Of a DNA stretch of 43,362 bases, positions 20,047-28,284 are shown piece after piece. The stretch's first letter is position 1. Every line of letters starts with the position of its first letter. The notes below the pieces were generated by a model. It had not been told where the DNA came from. It saw nothing but the letters and a program-made list of their open reading frames with translations, and searched no databases. A program made the position numbers and the translations under genes. The DNA is from an uncultured Acidobacteriota bacterium (GTDB lineage Bacteria; Acidobacteriota; Blastocatellia; RBC074), in the NCBI GenBank assembly GCA_903862855.1, contig CAIOZW010000362.1:1-43362 (forward strand), in the 5' to 3' direction.

Positions 20047-20391
20047 CTATCTGACCCGGCGATCGGTCTCGCGAATGGCGCTGCCAAAAGAACGGCCACC
20101 CCATCTGACACCATCCACGAAGCGGCCGACCGTGCCCACACGGGCCCCCTTTGTCGGCACTCCAAGCTGCGTGATGACCCAGACCTTTCCAGTCTCATCA
20201 CTCAACTCATAGGCCCCCTGCCCGAGAACGCCGAAGCTGTTGGTTACCGTGCCAGTGACAAGGATCTCCCGATCGCGATAACGCCCCGGGTCACTCTCCA
20301 ATCTGGCAATCGTTGTCCGCTCCGGACATGCGGTCAGAAGAATACTGGCCACGACAATCATCGAAAATCCAATCAATCTCGATCTTCTCAT
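20047..20391 (-). CDS. Small lipoprotein with OB-fold-like domain
   Basis: A 114-residue lipoprotein. The signal peptide ends in the lipobox LLTAC, with C22 as the lipidated residue. The mature part starts with RLESDPGRYRDREILVTGTVTNSFG and contains YELSDETGKVWVIT. This is the strand pattern of small OB-fold domains (tRNA_anti/BOF-like) in exported proteins, where they may bind ligands or nucleic acid; the function here is unknown. The ATG at 20391 has GGGAGAG a few bases upstream. A two-state hairpin sequence lies directly before the RBS (20407-20436). It converges with lnt across a 62-base gap and diverges from thiE. Confidence 0.75.
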   Translation of the reverse strand: MRRSRLIGFSMIVVASILLTACPERTTIARLESDPGRYRDREILVTGTVTNSFGVLGQGAYELSDETGKVWVITQLGVPTKGARVGTVGRFVDGVRWGGRSFGSAIRETDRRVR

Positions 20392-20406
20392 CGCTCTCCC
20401 CCTGAA

Positions 20407-20436
20407 GGCTGGTTATCTGTAACCAGATGACCAGCC
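20407..20436. promoter_or_regulatory. Two mutually exclusive 7-bp stems in the lipoprotein leader
   Basis: CTGGTTA/TAACCAG (20409-20415 with 20420-20426) and GGCTGGT/ACCAGCC (20407-20413 with 20430-20436) share their left arm, so only one can form. The element lies about 16 bases upstream of the lipoprotein ATG and about 90 bases upstream of thiE. It may be an operator or a leader structure. Confidence 0.45.
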
Positions 20437-20523
20437 GATAATTGGGCATCATTTGCGATGCACGATCATTGAACGGACATCTCTCCCTTTTCGCGCACGA
20501 ACAAATCATCGATAATTACAATT

Positions 20524-21180
20524 ATGATCGAACTGACGAAGTTATATGCAATTACCGACCGCAGTCTGTCAAACCTGACCAATGTCGAGATTGCCCGCCT
20601 GATGCTTGAGGGTGGGGCAAGGCTGATACAGCTGCGGGACAAGGAGTCGACGGCGAAGGATCTCTTCGATGCGGCGCGTCAGATTCTGGTCATGACGCGG
20701 GCCGCCGGTGGTCGATTGATCATCAACGATCGGGTCGATGTCGCCCTGACAGTCGAGGCGGATGGAGTCCACCTGGGGCAGGAGGATCTGGCAGTAGAGG
20801 AAGCGCGGGAGATTCTCGGGCCGGAGAAGATCATCGGCATCTCTACCCATAACCGCAGCCAGTTCGAGGCGGCCCTGCAAACCTCGGCCGATTACATCGC
20901 CGTCGGGCCCATCTTTACGACAACCAGCAAAGAGAATCCCGATCCGGTGGTTGGTCTGGAGCTGTTGCGTGAGGTACGTGGATTGACCGATCGGCCGATT
21001 GTCGCCATCGGAGGCATCGATCTGGAGCGGGCACCCGGAGTAATCGCCGCGGGCGCCGACAGCGTCGCGGTAATCTCGGCGCTCTATCCCTGGCCGGATC
21101 AGCTCGACCTGATGTCCGTGCCGGATATTACCGGCAGCGTGCGCCGTTTTCTCGCACTTCTGGCCAAAGATTCGCAATGA
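20524..21180 (+). CDS. thiE: Thiamine-phosphate synthase
   Basis: A 218-residue TIM-barrel enzyme joining HMP-PP and THZ-P to thiamine phosphate. Family motifs are in order: LIQLRDKEST near 37-46, IINDRVDVAL near 65-74, GVHLGQEDL near 80-88, IGISTHN near 103-109, YIAVGPIFTT near 122-131, and VAIGGIDLE near 160. The length is standard. No other thiamine gene is adjacent, and I found no TPP riboswitch in the 132-base upstream gap. Its stop overlaps the glcD start (ATGA, 21177-21180), so translation is coupled to an FAD oxidase subunit. A TenI-type aminase is the main alternative, but the diphosphate-binding motifs favour ThiE. Confidence 0.9.
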   Translation: MIELTKLYAITDRSLSNLTNVEIARLMLEGGARLIQLRDKESTAKDLFDAARQILVMTRAAGGRLIINDRVDVALTVEADGVHLGQEDLAVEEAREILGPEKIIGISTHNRSQFEAALQTSADYIAVGPIFTTTSKENPDPVVGLELLREVRGLTDRPIVAIGGIDLERAPGVIAAGADSVAVISALYPWPDQLDLMSVPDITGSVRRFLALLAKDSQ

Positions 21181-22613
21181 ACAAGATCACCACCGACCTG
21201 CTCGACCGGCTCGCAGCCATTGTTGGCACGGAATATCTGACAACCGCACGGGAGCGACTGACGGCCTATTCCCAGGATGCGCTGAAACAGGTCTTCTGTG
21301 CCGAGGCAGTCGTCTCACCACGCACCGCAGAGGAGATTGCGGCCATCCTCAAGCTGGCCAATGATGCCCTGTTTCCGGTCACTGTCCGTGGGGGCGGCGT
21401 GGGTTACACCGGAGGTGCCGTTCCGATTCGCGGAGGGATCGTCCTCGCCACCGATCGGATGAACCAGATTATCGAGGTCAACCAGGCCGACCTTCTCGCA
21501 GTAGTCGAACCTGGTGTCACCAACTACCGCCTGCAGCAGGCCGTCGATGAAGTCGGCCTCTTCTATCCCCCCGATCCGGCAAGCTGGAAAGAGTCGTACA
21601 TTGGCGGAAACATCGCACTCAACGCTGGCGGCCCCCGCTGCGTCAAGTACGGTAACACCAAGCAGTTTGTTCTGGGGCTCGACTTTGTGACACCAACGGG
21701 AGAGATCATCCGTGCGGGAACCCGGACGCCGAAGAACGCGACCGGCTTCCATCTGGAGAGTCTGCTGATCGGAAGCGAAGGGATGCTTGGGGTGATCACC
21801 CGCGCAACTCTGCGGCTAGTCCCACGACCGGAAGCACGACGGACGGCGCTGGCCATCTTCGCCAATGCCCGTGATGCCTGCCGCTGCGTCGCCGACTTCT
21901 CATCGTCAGGTATCCTGCCAGTGGCTCTCGAGCTTCTCGACCGGACCTCGATCAATGCAATCGAGGATTTTCAACCAACTGGTCTGCCGCGCCATGCCGG
22001 AGCGCTGCTGATCATTGAGGTTGATGGGCTGCGTGAGACGGTCGAACGGGAAGCGGCAATTGTCAGGGAGATGTGCCGCAAGCATCAGGCGATCCAGCTT
22101 CGTGAGGCACAGGATGAGTCGGAGGCCGCCTCCATCTGGGAGGTTCGTCGCAAGATGTCGCCAGCCGTCGCGCGAACCGGAGTCATCAAGCTGAACCAGG
22201 ATGCGGTAATTCCGCGTTCACGTATCCCGGAGATGCTCGAGTTCCTCGAAGAATTGCACCGCGAAACGGGCCTTCTTCTGCCAACTTTTGGTCATGCCGG
22301 AGACGGCAATCTCCACATCAATGTCATGCTCCCGGATCGCGAGGAGCAGACCCGGCAGCTTGGGGTCGCGACAGTTCGCCGCATCTTTGTGCGGGCAGTC
22401 GAGCTGGGAGGGACACTCTCGGGCGAACACGGAATCGGTTATGCCAAGGCACCCTATCTGGAGCTGGCCCTCTCCCCCGCGACGATCGAGGTTATGAAAC
22501 AGATCAAGCTGACTCTCGACCCGCGTGGGATTCTCAACCCTGGCAAAGTCTTCGAGGCACCGGTACCGGCACACGAGGTCGGCTTCGTTCAGGCGGATCA
22601 ATCGTGCTGCTGA
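21177..22613 (+). CDS. glcD: FAD-linked 2-hydroxyacid oxidase, GlcD family
   Basis: A 478-residue flavoprotein of the VAO/GlcD family that oxidises glycolate, D-lactate or a related 2-hydroxyacid. The FAD-binding domain (about 40-220) has VRGGGVGYTGGAVPIRGG near 60-78 and an NIALNAGGPRCVKYGNT stretch. The C-terminal substrate domain carries HAGDGNLHINVM and SGEHGIGYAKAPYL near the end, as in GlcD. No GlcE or GlcF (FeS) partner follows, so it may act alone or with a distant partner. It overlaps thiE by four bases. It converges with the M50 protease gene with a 12-base gap. Confidence 0.9.
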   Translation: MNKITTDLLDRLAAIVGTEYLTTARERLTAYSQDALKQVFCAEAVVSPRTAEEIAAILKLANDALFPVTVRGGGVGYTGGAVPIRGGIVLATDRMNQIIEVNQADLLAVVEPGVTNYRLQQAVDEVGLFYPPDPASWKESYIGGNIALNAGGPRCVKYGNTKQFVLGLDFVTPTGEIIRAGTRTPKNATGFHLESLLIGSEGMLGVITRATLRLVPRPEARRTALAIFANARDACRCVADFSSSGILPVALELLDRTSINAIEDFQPTGLPRHAGALLIIEVDGLRETVEREAAIVREMCRKHQAIQLREAQDESEAASIWEVRRKMSPAVARTGVIKLNQDAVIPRSRIPEMLEFLEELHRETGLLLPTFGHAGDGNLHINVMLPDREEQTRQLGVATVRRIFVRAVELGGTLSGEHGIGYAKAPYLELALSPATIEVMKQIKLTLDPRGILNPGKVFEAPVPAHEVGFVQADQSCC

Positions 22614-22625
22614 TCGGAGTGTCGA

Positions 22626-23639
22626 TCAGAACCTGATCGGAACGGGCATAAAGCAGAGGATAAAGACCAGCAGACCGATCACCGCAACAACCTGTCGGCC
22701 ACGTCCAAGGGGCTCGTCCGGGTCGAGAACCGGAGGATGACCAACCCGAAGAAGGAAGGTCAGAATCAGCACCCAGATAGCCCAGTTCCAGTTCCCCTCC
22801 CTGATCGATACAATTGCAAGACCGATCACGGCAAGATAGGAGAGGCGGGCAATGAGGCGATTGCCACGGACTCCAAAAACGGCATAGGTGACATGACCGC
22901 CATCCAGTTGTCCAACCGGCAGAAGATTGAGTGCCGTCATCAGACATCCAACCCAGGCCGCCCACATGACCGGATTCAACTCAACCAGCTCCGGCAGATC
23001 AAAGACCCATTCAAAAAACTTGAATAATAACGGGCTCGCAAAATAGACCATCCCCTCGGTCGACTCGACCGGCGGGGCTGGAAGAGCAAAATAGTGGGCA
23101 ACAAACGCCGCTGGCAGGATAAAGAGAAAGCCAGCGAGCGGGCCGGCGATACCGATGTCAAAGAGTGCCCGCCGAGTCGGAATCGGCGACTTGATCCTGA
23201 TAAAGGCCCCAAAACTACCCACCGGCGGAAGCGGCACGGGAATGAAATACGGAGGAGTTGCCGCAACCCCGTACCAGCGACAGGCAAGGTAATGGCCCAT
23301 TTCATGAGCTGTCAGAATGGCGATGATCGAGAAAGAGTAGATCAAGCCCTGTCCAATCATTCTGAGCAGTGAATCACCATCACGAAAGAACCAAAGAATC
23401 CCGACAGCCGTCGTCGTCAAGATTGTCAGAACAAAAAGGAGCAGGTGGAGCAGCTTGCGCCGCCACGGGAGTGGCTCATCAAATTGGGCCATCGAATATG
23501 CCGACGGTGGAGGGAGCTGGGGCCACTCCGGCAATGGCTGGACTTCGTTAAACAAGGGGATCTGGTTATCGTCAGACCCCTGATCGGCCGTTCTTGCCGC
23601 CTGGTCATCCTGCGGCACGTTTGTGGAGTGCTGGTCCAT
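22626..23639 (-). CDS. Membrane-embedded site-2-type zinc metalloprotease (M50)
   Basis: A 337-residue integral-membrane peptidase. The first 60 residues are hydrophilic, acidic and proline-rich. Helices follow from about 65. The zinc motif HEMGH is at 112-116, and the second metal-ligand motif lies in NLLPVGQLDGGH near 240-250. The architecture resembles the short S2P/plant EGY-like branch without a PDZ domain. Such proteases cut membrane-bound regulators or remnant signal peptides; the substrate here is unknown. The ATG at 23639 is the first good start and begins the expected family N-terminus. Confidence 0.88.
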   Translation of the reverse strand: MDQHSTNVPQDDQAARTADQGSDDNQIPLFNEVQPLPEWPQLPPPSAYSMAQFDEPLPWRRKLLHLLLFVLTILTTTAVGILWFFRDGDSLLRMIGQGLIYSFSIIAILTAHEMGHYLACRWYGVAATPPYFIPVPLPPVGSFGAFIRIKSPIPTRRALFDIGIAGPLAGFLFILPAAFVAHYFALPAPPVESTEGMVYFASPLLFKFFEWVFDLPELVELNPVMWAAWVGCLMTALNLLPVGQLDGGHVTYAVFGVRGNRLIARLSYLAVIGLAIVSIREGNWNWAIWVLILTFLLRVGHPPVLDPDEPLGRGRQVVAVIGLLVFILCFMPVPIRF

Positions 23640-23715
23640 AGTATTCGTAATCTGTAGTTGCTGGAATCATGCCGGCGCTCAAATCGAAGCATGCGAGGAG
23701 ACTGGCGCCCGGAGA

Positions 23716-24012
23716 CTATTTCTTGAAGAGCTTGTCAAAAGCGGAGCGGACATCGTCCGGCTTGCTGCTTGGTCGAATGCTTCGCGTATCGAGCGGGACG
23801 TCGCGGTTTGGAGAAAAGTAGTCACAGAAGTTGGCGCGATCCTTCTCCTTGACGTAATCGGCCTGCGTCTCGCGACACTGGCGGCTCTTTCCCGGATCGA
23901 AGAAACGGCAGTTGCGGCAACAGTGAAGATCCTGATGGCAATGGGGACACTCATCGGTTCGAGCGATCTTGCCGATCAACCTGACTTCCCGTCCACAGTG
24001 GTTACAGATCAT
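23716..24012 (-). CDS. Cysteine-rich double zinc-ribbon protein
   Basis: A 98-residue soluble protein with nine cysteines. CNHC at 3-6 pairs with CPHC at 22-25 as one probable zinc ribbon. C32, C35, C46 and C63 (CRNC, QCRE, NFCDYF) can form a second. The C-terminal 30 residues are charged and probably flexible. Similar small proteins are widespread as uncharacterised genes in several phyla. The frame stays open upstream to 24309, but the part before the ATG at 24012 has no family character. No strong RBS is seen. It is divergent from the PD-(D/E)XK-like gene. Function is unknown; a zinc-dependent nucleic-acid or protein-binding adaptor is plausible. Confidence 0.72.
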   Translation of the reverse strand: MICNHCGREVRLIGKIARTDECPHCHQDLHCCRNCRFFDPGKSRQCRETQADYVKEKDRANFCDYFSPNRDVPLDTRSIRPSSKPDDVRSAFDKLFKK

Positions 24013-24335
24013 AGTCTTTTTGCTGACTGTCGATTGGAAAATGGTCCACCCGGTTCGAAACCTCTTTTCCCTGTCTGGAGGAATCGTTAAAATGGCAATC
24101 GCCAAGGTCCGGACATCTTTAGTGTCGTAATTACAGCGCGATGTTAGCACAGACGGCAAATCACCGACAAGGTGACCTGTCGCCACCCTCTCCGGACCAG
24201 GACATCTCAGCCAGAAGAGAATGCCATATCTTGCGAGACTTACCGGCACGGTCGATACCGAGTTTAGCCGTTCCTGCCACCCCTCCACTATGACCTTTTC
24301 CGTAATCACCGCGACGGTGTTGGAGGGAAATATCG
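24013..24335. other. Divergent spacer between zinc-ribbon and nuclease-like genes
   Basis: A 323-base spacer. A small hairpin (CACCG-CGA-CGGTG, 24307-24319) sits directly before the GGAGGG Shine-Dalgarno (24322-24327) of the plus-strand gene. A second short inverted repeat, TCACC/GGTGA, lies near 24157-24171. No supported gene or clear promoter hexamers were found. Confidence 0.5.
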
Positions 24336-25961
24336 ATGAAGTTCAAGATGATCAGGACCGCCGAGGAAGCGGCAATTGCGCATTACGAGCTGGAGCGATT
24401 CATGCTCGAAACCCCTTACGGTTCGCTGGGATCGGCAGAGGGAATCATCGCCCGGACTCCCCCGGCGGAGATCGAATGGTCGATCAGTTGGGGCAAGCTG
24501 ATACTGAGCTGGTGGGATGCGGAGCAATCTCAAAGTGTGCGCATCACCGGTTACACGATCGAGTCGACGCGTGCCATCCTGCTTGTCATCCAAGGACTCT
24601 CAGCAGAGGCCTGGCAACTGGTAATCGATCGACAGAGAGAGGGTCGAGGGGCCGCACTTGAAGTTGCACCAGAGGATCTGCGTTCGCGGCGGAAATGGTA
24701 CGCCGCACGGCTCGCGGCCGTGGTTCGCCATTCACTTCCCGGCGTGCGAATCCGTCACTGGTCGGCCGGCGCCAATTTGCGCCATCGTGTTCCCGGGTGC
24801 TTTGCCCGGCTCATCCTGACCAGACGGAGTGAGACCATCCTCGCCATCGGCGCCAGTCAAGCCGAGAAGGATACTCCGATCGACAACCTTATCGCCGCCG
24901 GGCTGATCTGGTTTTGCAGTTACAATGCCGATCGACATCCGCCGGGGCGGGCCACCAGACTCTGGTTCTTTGCCGCTGGTGAGCGGGCACTGACCCTCAG
25001 CGAGAGACTGCCGCTGCTCCGTGCCGGTGATGGCCGGGAACGCCTCGCCTGTTTTGAGTTCGATGAGCTGCGGGGGGAGATTACGGAGATCAGAGCGGTC
25101 AGTCAACTCGAGCTGCTCACCTCACCGCCGCGCGATCTGCTTTGGCCTGAGGTGACGGCAAGTCTCGACCCGGCAGTTCAGGAGTGGCACGGGCGGCTTG
25201 CCGGGCTCATCCCAGAGATGCCAACGCTGATCGAGCCACGCTATCGACCCGCGCGGCGATCGATCTGCTATGAGATCAATGGTCTTGAGTTCGCCCGCCT
25301 CCCCATCGATGACTGGCGTTCGGCCGAGTTTGGTATCCCGGGGGAGCCGGGACGTACCGGACGGAGACAGCGTCCGCTGACCGAGCGGAGCCTTCCAGAG
25401 CTGCGCCAGCTCGTCGAAGAGATCTGCCGACTTCGCCACGCAGCGACCCCGGACCAGCGACACCCCATCTTTCGGCTCCGAACCGAGGGCTGGCTCGAGT
25501 CATTGCTGCGCCGCAATATCCGGGCCATCGATCCCGAACTCGATCCGCGCCATGTCTATTCACAGATCCCTGCCTGGCACGCCGATCAACGTGGCGTGAT
25601 CGACCTCTTGACCATCAAGAACGAATACAGCTCCAGCCCGGAGAGAGGACGTCTGGTCGTTATCGAGATCAAGGCAACAGAAGACCTCACCCTTCCGCTC
25701 CAGGGGCTCGATTACTGGATGAGAATCGAACAGGCACGGGTACGGGGCGAGTTTGGGCGTCACGGTCTCTTTGCCGGGGCGGAGATCGCCGACCGTCCGC
25801 CATTGCTCTACCTTGTCGCACCGCGCCTCCGCTTCCACCGCAGCTTCCAGACGATCGCTCGCTGCATCGCGCCGGAGATCGATGCCTGGCGAATCGGACT
25901 CAACAGCAACTGGCGCGAAGGTGTTCGAGCCCATACCCTCGATTTGCTCCGCGATCTCTGA
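24336..25961 (+). CDS. Uncharacterised protein with C-terminal PD-(D/E)XK-like nuclease motifs
   Basis: A 541-residue soluble protein that I cannot place in a named family. The C-terminal third has the order expected for a PD-(D/E)XK fold: a helix with glutamates (EGWLESLLRRN near 388-398), then GVIDLL with D423, a strand VVIEIK with E444 and K446, and a helix starting PLQGLDYW with Q456. The spacing resembles NucS/DUF91-like nuclease domains. The first 300 residues contain many conserved-looking tryptophans (WSISWGK, LSWWDAE) and no recognised motif. GGAGGG sits 8 bases before the ATG. TruB follows after 46 bases. No toxin, phage or restriction gene is adjacent, so a housekeeping DNA/RNA role is as likely as defence. 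Confidence 0.7.
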   Translation: MKFKMIRTAEEAAIAHYELERFMLETPYGSLGSAEGIIARTPPAEIEWSISWGKLILSWWDAEQSQSVRITGYTIESTRAILLVIQGLSAEAWQLVIDRQREGRGAALEVAPEDLRSRRKWYAARLAAVVRHSLPGVRIRHWSAGANLRHRVPGCFARLILTRRSETILAIGASQAEKDTPIDNLIAAGLIWFCSYNADRHPPGRATRLWFFAAGERALTLSERLPLLRAGDGRERLACFEFDELRGEITEIRAVSQLELLTSPPRDLLWPEVTASLDPAVQEWHGRLAGLIPEMPTLIEPRYRPARRSICYEINGLEFARLPIDDWRSAEFGIPGEPGRTGRRQRPLTERSLPELRQLVEEICRLRHAATPDQRHPIFRLRTEGWLESLLRRNIRAIDPELDPRHVYSQIPAWHADQRGVIDLLTIKNEYSSSPERGRLVVIEIKATEDLTLPLQGLDYWMRIEQARVRGEFGRHGLFAGAEIADRPPLLYLVAPRLRFHRSFQTIARCIAPEIDAWRIGLNSNWREGVRAHTLDLLRDL

Positions 25962-26007
25962 GAGACTACACTGCCTGAAAATTTTATGAAGAGGCGGGAG
26001 TAGAATA

Positions 26008-26937
26008 ATGGCAGTTACGGAGATGGATGGGATCCTGATCATCGACAAGCCGGTCGAGTGGACCTCACATGATGTGGTCGCGAAGATGCGCGGAATCCTC
26101 CGAACCCGGAGGATCGGGCACACGGGGACGCTCGATCCGTTTGCTACTGGCGTTCTGGTTGTCTGCATCAACCGGGCGACCCGGCTGGTCCAGTTTCTGA
26201 CCGGCCACGACAAGGAGTATCTGGCCACGATCCGGCTGGGTTGGCGGACCGATACCGGTGATCTGACCGGGCAGGCCCAGGGTGAGCCGGTGGAGGCTCG
26301 AATGATCGACCCGCAGATGATCAACGTCGCCCTCGCAAGTTTCAGGGGAGAGCTCGAGCAGACGCCACCCATGTTCTCCGCGCGGAAGATCGCCGGCCGC
26401 AGACTCTACGAGCTGGCACGAGCCGGGAAGGTGGTCGAGCGCCCACCCATCAAAGTCCATATCTCCCAACTTGAGCTGATCTCGTGCACCCCCGCAAATG
26501 ACCACCCGATGGCACTCGATGTCGAGATCAGGGTTACCTGCTCGGCCGGGACCTACATCCGCACCCTCGCCGAGGATATCGGTCAGCATCTTGGGATTGG
26601 TGCCCACCTGATCGCGCTGCGCCGCATTCGTGCCGGCCGATGCCGTATCGAGCAGGCCATCACCCTCGATCAACTGACGCGGATCGTGCAGGACGGGCAG
26701 GTTCTCGCCCACCTCCAGCCAATGGCCGAAACCCTCGACCTGCCCATGATCACCCTCACCGATGCGGAGCTCATCTCCATCCGCCATGGCCGGGCCCATC
26801 CCTGCGCGGATCAGGGTGAGGCTCACCTGTCTCACCAGACGGTCAGCCTCTGCGACCAGCAGGGGCGGCTTCAGGCGGTCGCCTCCTACGACTCCGGCCG
26901 CGCCGCTTTTGCACCGCGAGTCGTGCTTGCTTCATGA
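26008..26937 (+). CDS. truB: tRNA pseudouridine(55) synthase
   Basis: A 309-residue cytoplasmic enzyme that makes pseudouridine 55 in the T-loop of tRNAs. The N-terminal core DGILIIDKPVEWTSHDVV and motif II GHTGTLDPFATGVL are present, with the catalytic aspartate at D43. CSAGTYIRTLAEDIG (motif III) lies near 178-192. The C-terminal TruB_C and PUA-like region completes a normal length. The usual neighbours rbfA, infB and rpsO are absent; instead it follows the nuclease-like gene by 46 bases. It converges on the formaldehyde dehydrogenase gene, and the terminator between them starts at its stop codon. Confidence 0.96.
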   Translation: MAVTEMDGILIIDKPVEWTSHDVVAKMRGILRTRRIGHTGTLDPFATGVLVVCINRATRLVQFLTGHDKEYLATIRLGWRTDTGDLTGQAQGEPVEARMIDPQMINVALASFRGELEQTPPMFSARKIAGRRLYELARAGKVVERPPIKVHISQLELISCTPANDHPMALDVEIRVTCSAGTYIRTLAEDIGQHLGIGAHLIALRRIRAGRCRIEQAITLDQLTRIVQDGQVLAHLQPMAETLDLPMITLTDAELISIRHGRAHPCADQGEAHLSHQTVSLCDQQGRLQAVASYDSGRAAFAPRVVLAS

Positions 26938-26968
26938 AAAAAGGGATGCCAGCCATAGCCAGCATCCC
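26936..26968 (-). terminator. Intrinsic terminator of the microcompartment operon
   Basis: On the minus strand GGGATGCTGGC-TATG-GCTGGCATCCC forms an 11-bp stem with two G-U pairs and a four-base loop. TTTTTT follows directly. It lies 27 bases after the formaldehyde dehydrogenase stop and marks the operon end. The T-tract overlaps the last bases of truB. Confidence 0.9.
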
Positions 26969-26994
26969 CCGAATGCTCAACCTTGCAGAGCAGT

Positions 26995-28206
26995 CTACTT
27001 GACCGAACCGTGCGGATCGATAACAAACTTCTTCGCGGCACCCTGATCAAAGTCCTTGTACCCTTTCGGCGCTTCATCCAGACTGATCATTGTCACATTG
27101 ACCGCTTTGGCCGGGTGGACACGATCGTGGAGAATCGCCCTCATCAACTGTCGATTGTAGCGAAGTACCGGGCACTGGCCGGTATGAAATGAACAGGACT
27201 TGGCCCAACCGAGACCGAAGCGAATCGAGAGCGCGCCAATCTTTGCCGCCGCATCGACTCCACCCGGGTCGCCGGTCACATAGAGACCGGGAATGCCGAT
27301 CGATCCACCAGCTCGTGCAATCTCCTGGAGCGAGTTGAGCACCGTCGCCGGCCGCTCCACCACCGCGTCAGCACCATGCCCGCGGGCCTCAAATCCGACA
27401 CAGTCGACCGCACTGTCGACCTCGGGTTCGCCAAGAATTTCGGCGATCGCTTCGCCAAGGCTTGAGACCTTGCTCACATCGATCGTCTCACATCCAAAGC
27501 TGCGTGCCTGGGCAAGCCGCTCCGGAATCATATCCCCGACGATGACTACCGCCGCCCCAAGCAGCTGCGCTCCCGCGGCCGCCGCCAATCCGACCGGCCC
27601 CGCACCAGCAATGTAGACCGTCGAACCTGGCCCGACTCCCGCCTGCACACAACCGTGAAATCCGGTCGGGAAGATATCGGAGAGGAGCGTCAGATCTCGG
27701 ATCTTCTCCATCGCCTTTTCGCGGTTCGGAAACTTGATCAGATTGAAATCGGCATAGGGAACCATGACGTACTCAGCCTGTCCGCCAACCCATCCACCCA
27801 TGTCGACATAACCATAGGCTGCCCCGGGTCGGGCCGGATTGACCGTCAGACAGATTCCCGTCTTGCCTTCCCGGCAATTACGACAACGTCCACAGGCGAT
27901 ATTGAATGGGACCGTGACCAGATCCCCAACCTCGAGCATCTCGACATCGTTTCCCTTCTCGATCACCTCGCCAGTAATCTCGTGGCCGAGAATCAGCCCC
28001 TGCGGCGCCGTCGTCCTTCCGCGAACCATATGCTGATCCGATCCGCAGATATTGGTGGTGAGGACCTTCAGAATTACTCCATGCGGTGCATCCTTCCCCC
28101 CGAATGGATCGGTCTCGCTCTTCGGCATCCGCAACTTTGGATAGTCGATGGACTTGATCTCTACCTTGCCAGGCTCGATGTATGCGACTCCACGATTTGT
28201 TGCCAC
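26995..28206 (-). CDS. fdhA: Glutathione-independent formaldehyde dehydrogenase / aldehyde dismutase type
   Basis: A 403-residue zinc alcohol dehydrogenase (MDR) of the branch that includes Pseudomonas putida formaldehyde dehydrogenase. That enzyme keeps NAD(H) tightly bound and can dismutate aldehydes. Catalytic zinc ligands are in CGSD (C54) and GHE (H75, E76). Structural zinc cysteines are C105, C108, C111 and C119. The NAD motif GAGPVG lies near 194-199. The branch-typical SDIFPTGFHGCVQAGV and RGHGADAVVERPA stretches are present. The start is a GTG at 28206 with AAGGAGAG upstream. It is last in the minus-strand EutN operon, 78 bases after the small Cys-tail gene. It has no terminal encapsulation-peptide extension. 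Formaldehyde is the likely but unproven substrate; other short aldehydes are possible. Confidence 0.88.
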   Translation of the reverse strand: MATNRGVAYIEPGKVEIKSIDYPKLRMPKSETDPFGGKDAPHGVILKVLTTNICGSDQHMVRGRTTAPQGLILGHEITGEVIEKGNDVEMLEVGDLVTVPFNIACGRCRNCREGKTGICLTVNPARPGAAYGYVDMGGWVGGQAEYVMVPYADFNLIKFPNREKAMEKIRDLTLLSDIFPTGFHGCVQAGVGPGSTVYIAGAGPVGLAAAAGAQLLGAAVVIVGDMIPERLAQARSFGCETIDVSKVSSLGEAIAEILGEPEVDSAVDCVGFEARGHGADAVVERPATVLNSLQEIARAGGSIGIPGLYVTGDPGGVDAAAKIGALSIRFGLGWAKSCSFHTGQCPVLRYNRQLMRAILHDRVHPAKAVNVTMISLDEAPKGYKDFDQGAAKKFVIDPHGSVK

Positions 28207-28284
28207 AGGGTCTCTCCTTTTTTATGGGTGGTTGTTAGAAAGTAGTAACAGCATCTCCAGGACTGACAGGATCTGTCACCCCGA

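Noticed and set aside
20392-20523. Possible TPP riboswitch before thiE
   Set aside because: No CTGAGA-type TPP core or P2/P4 helices can be found in the 132-base gap; only the short two-state hairpin is present.
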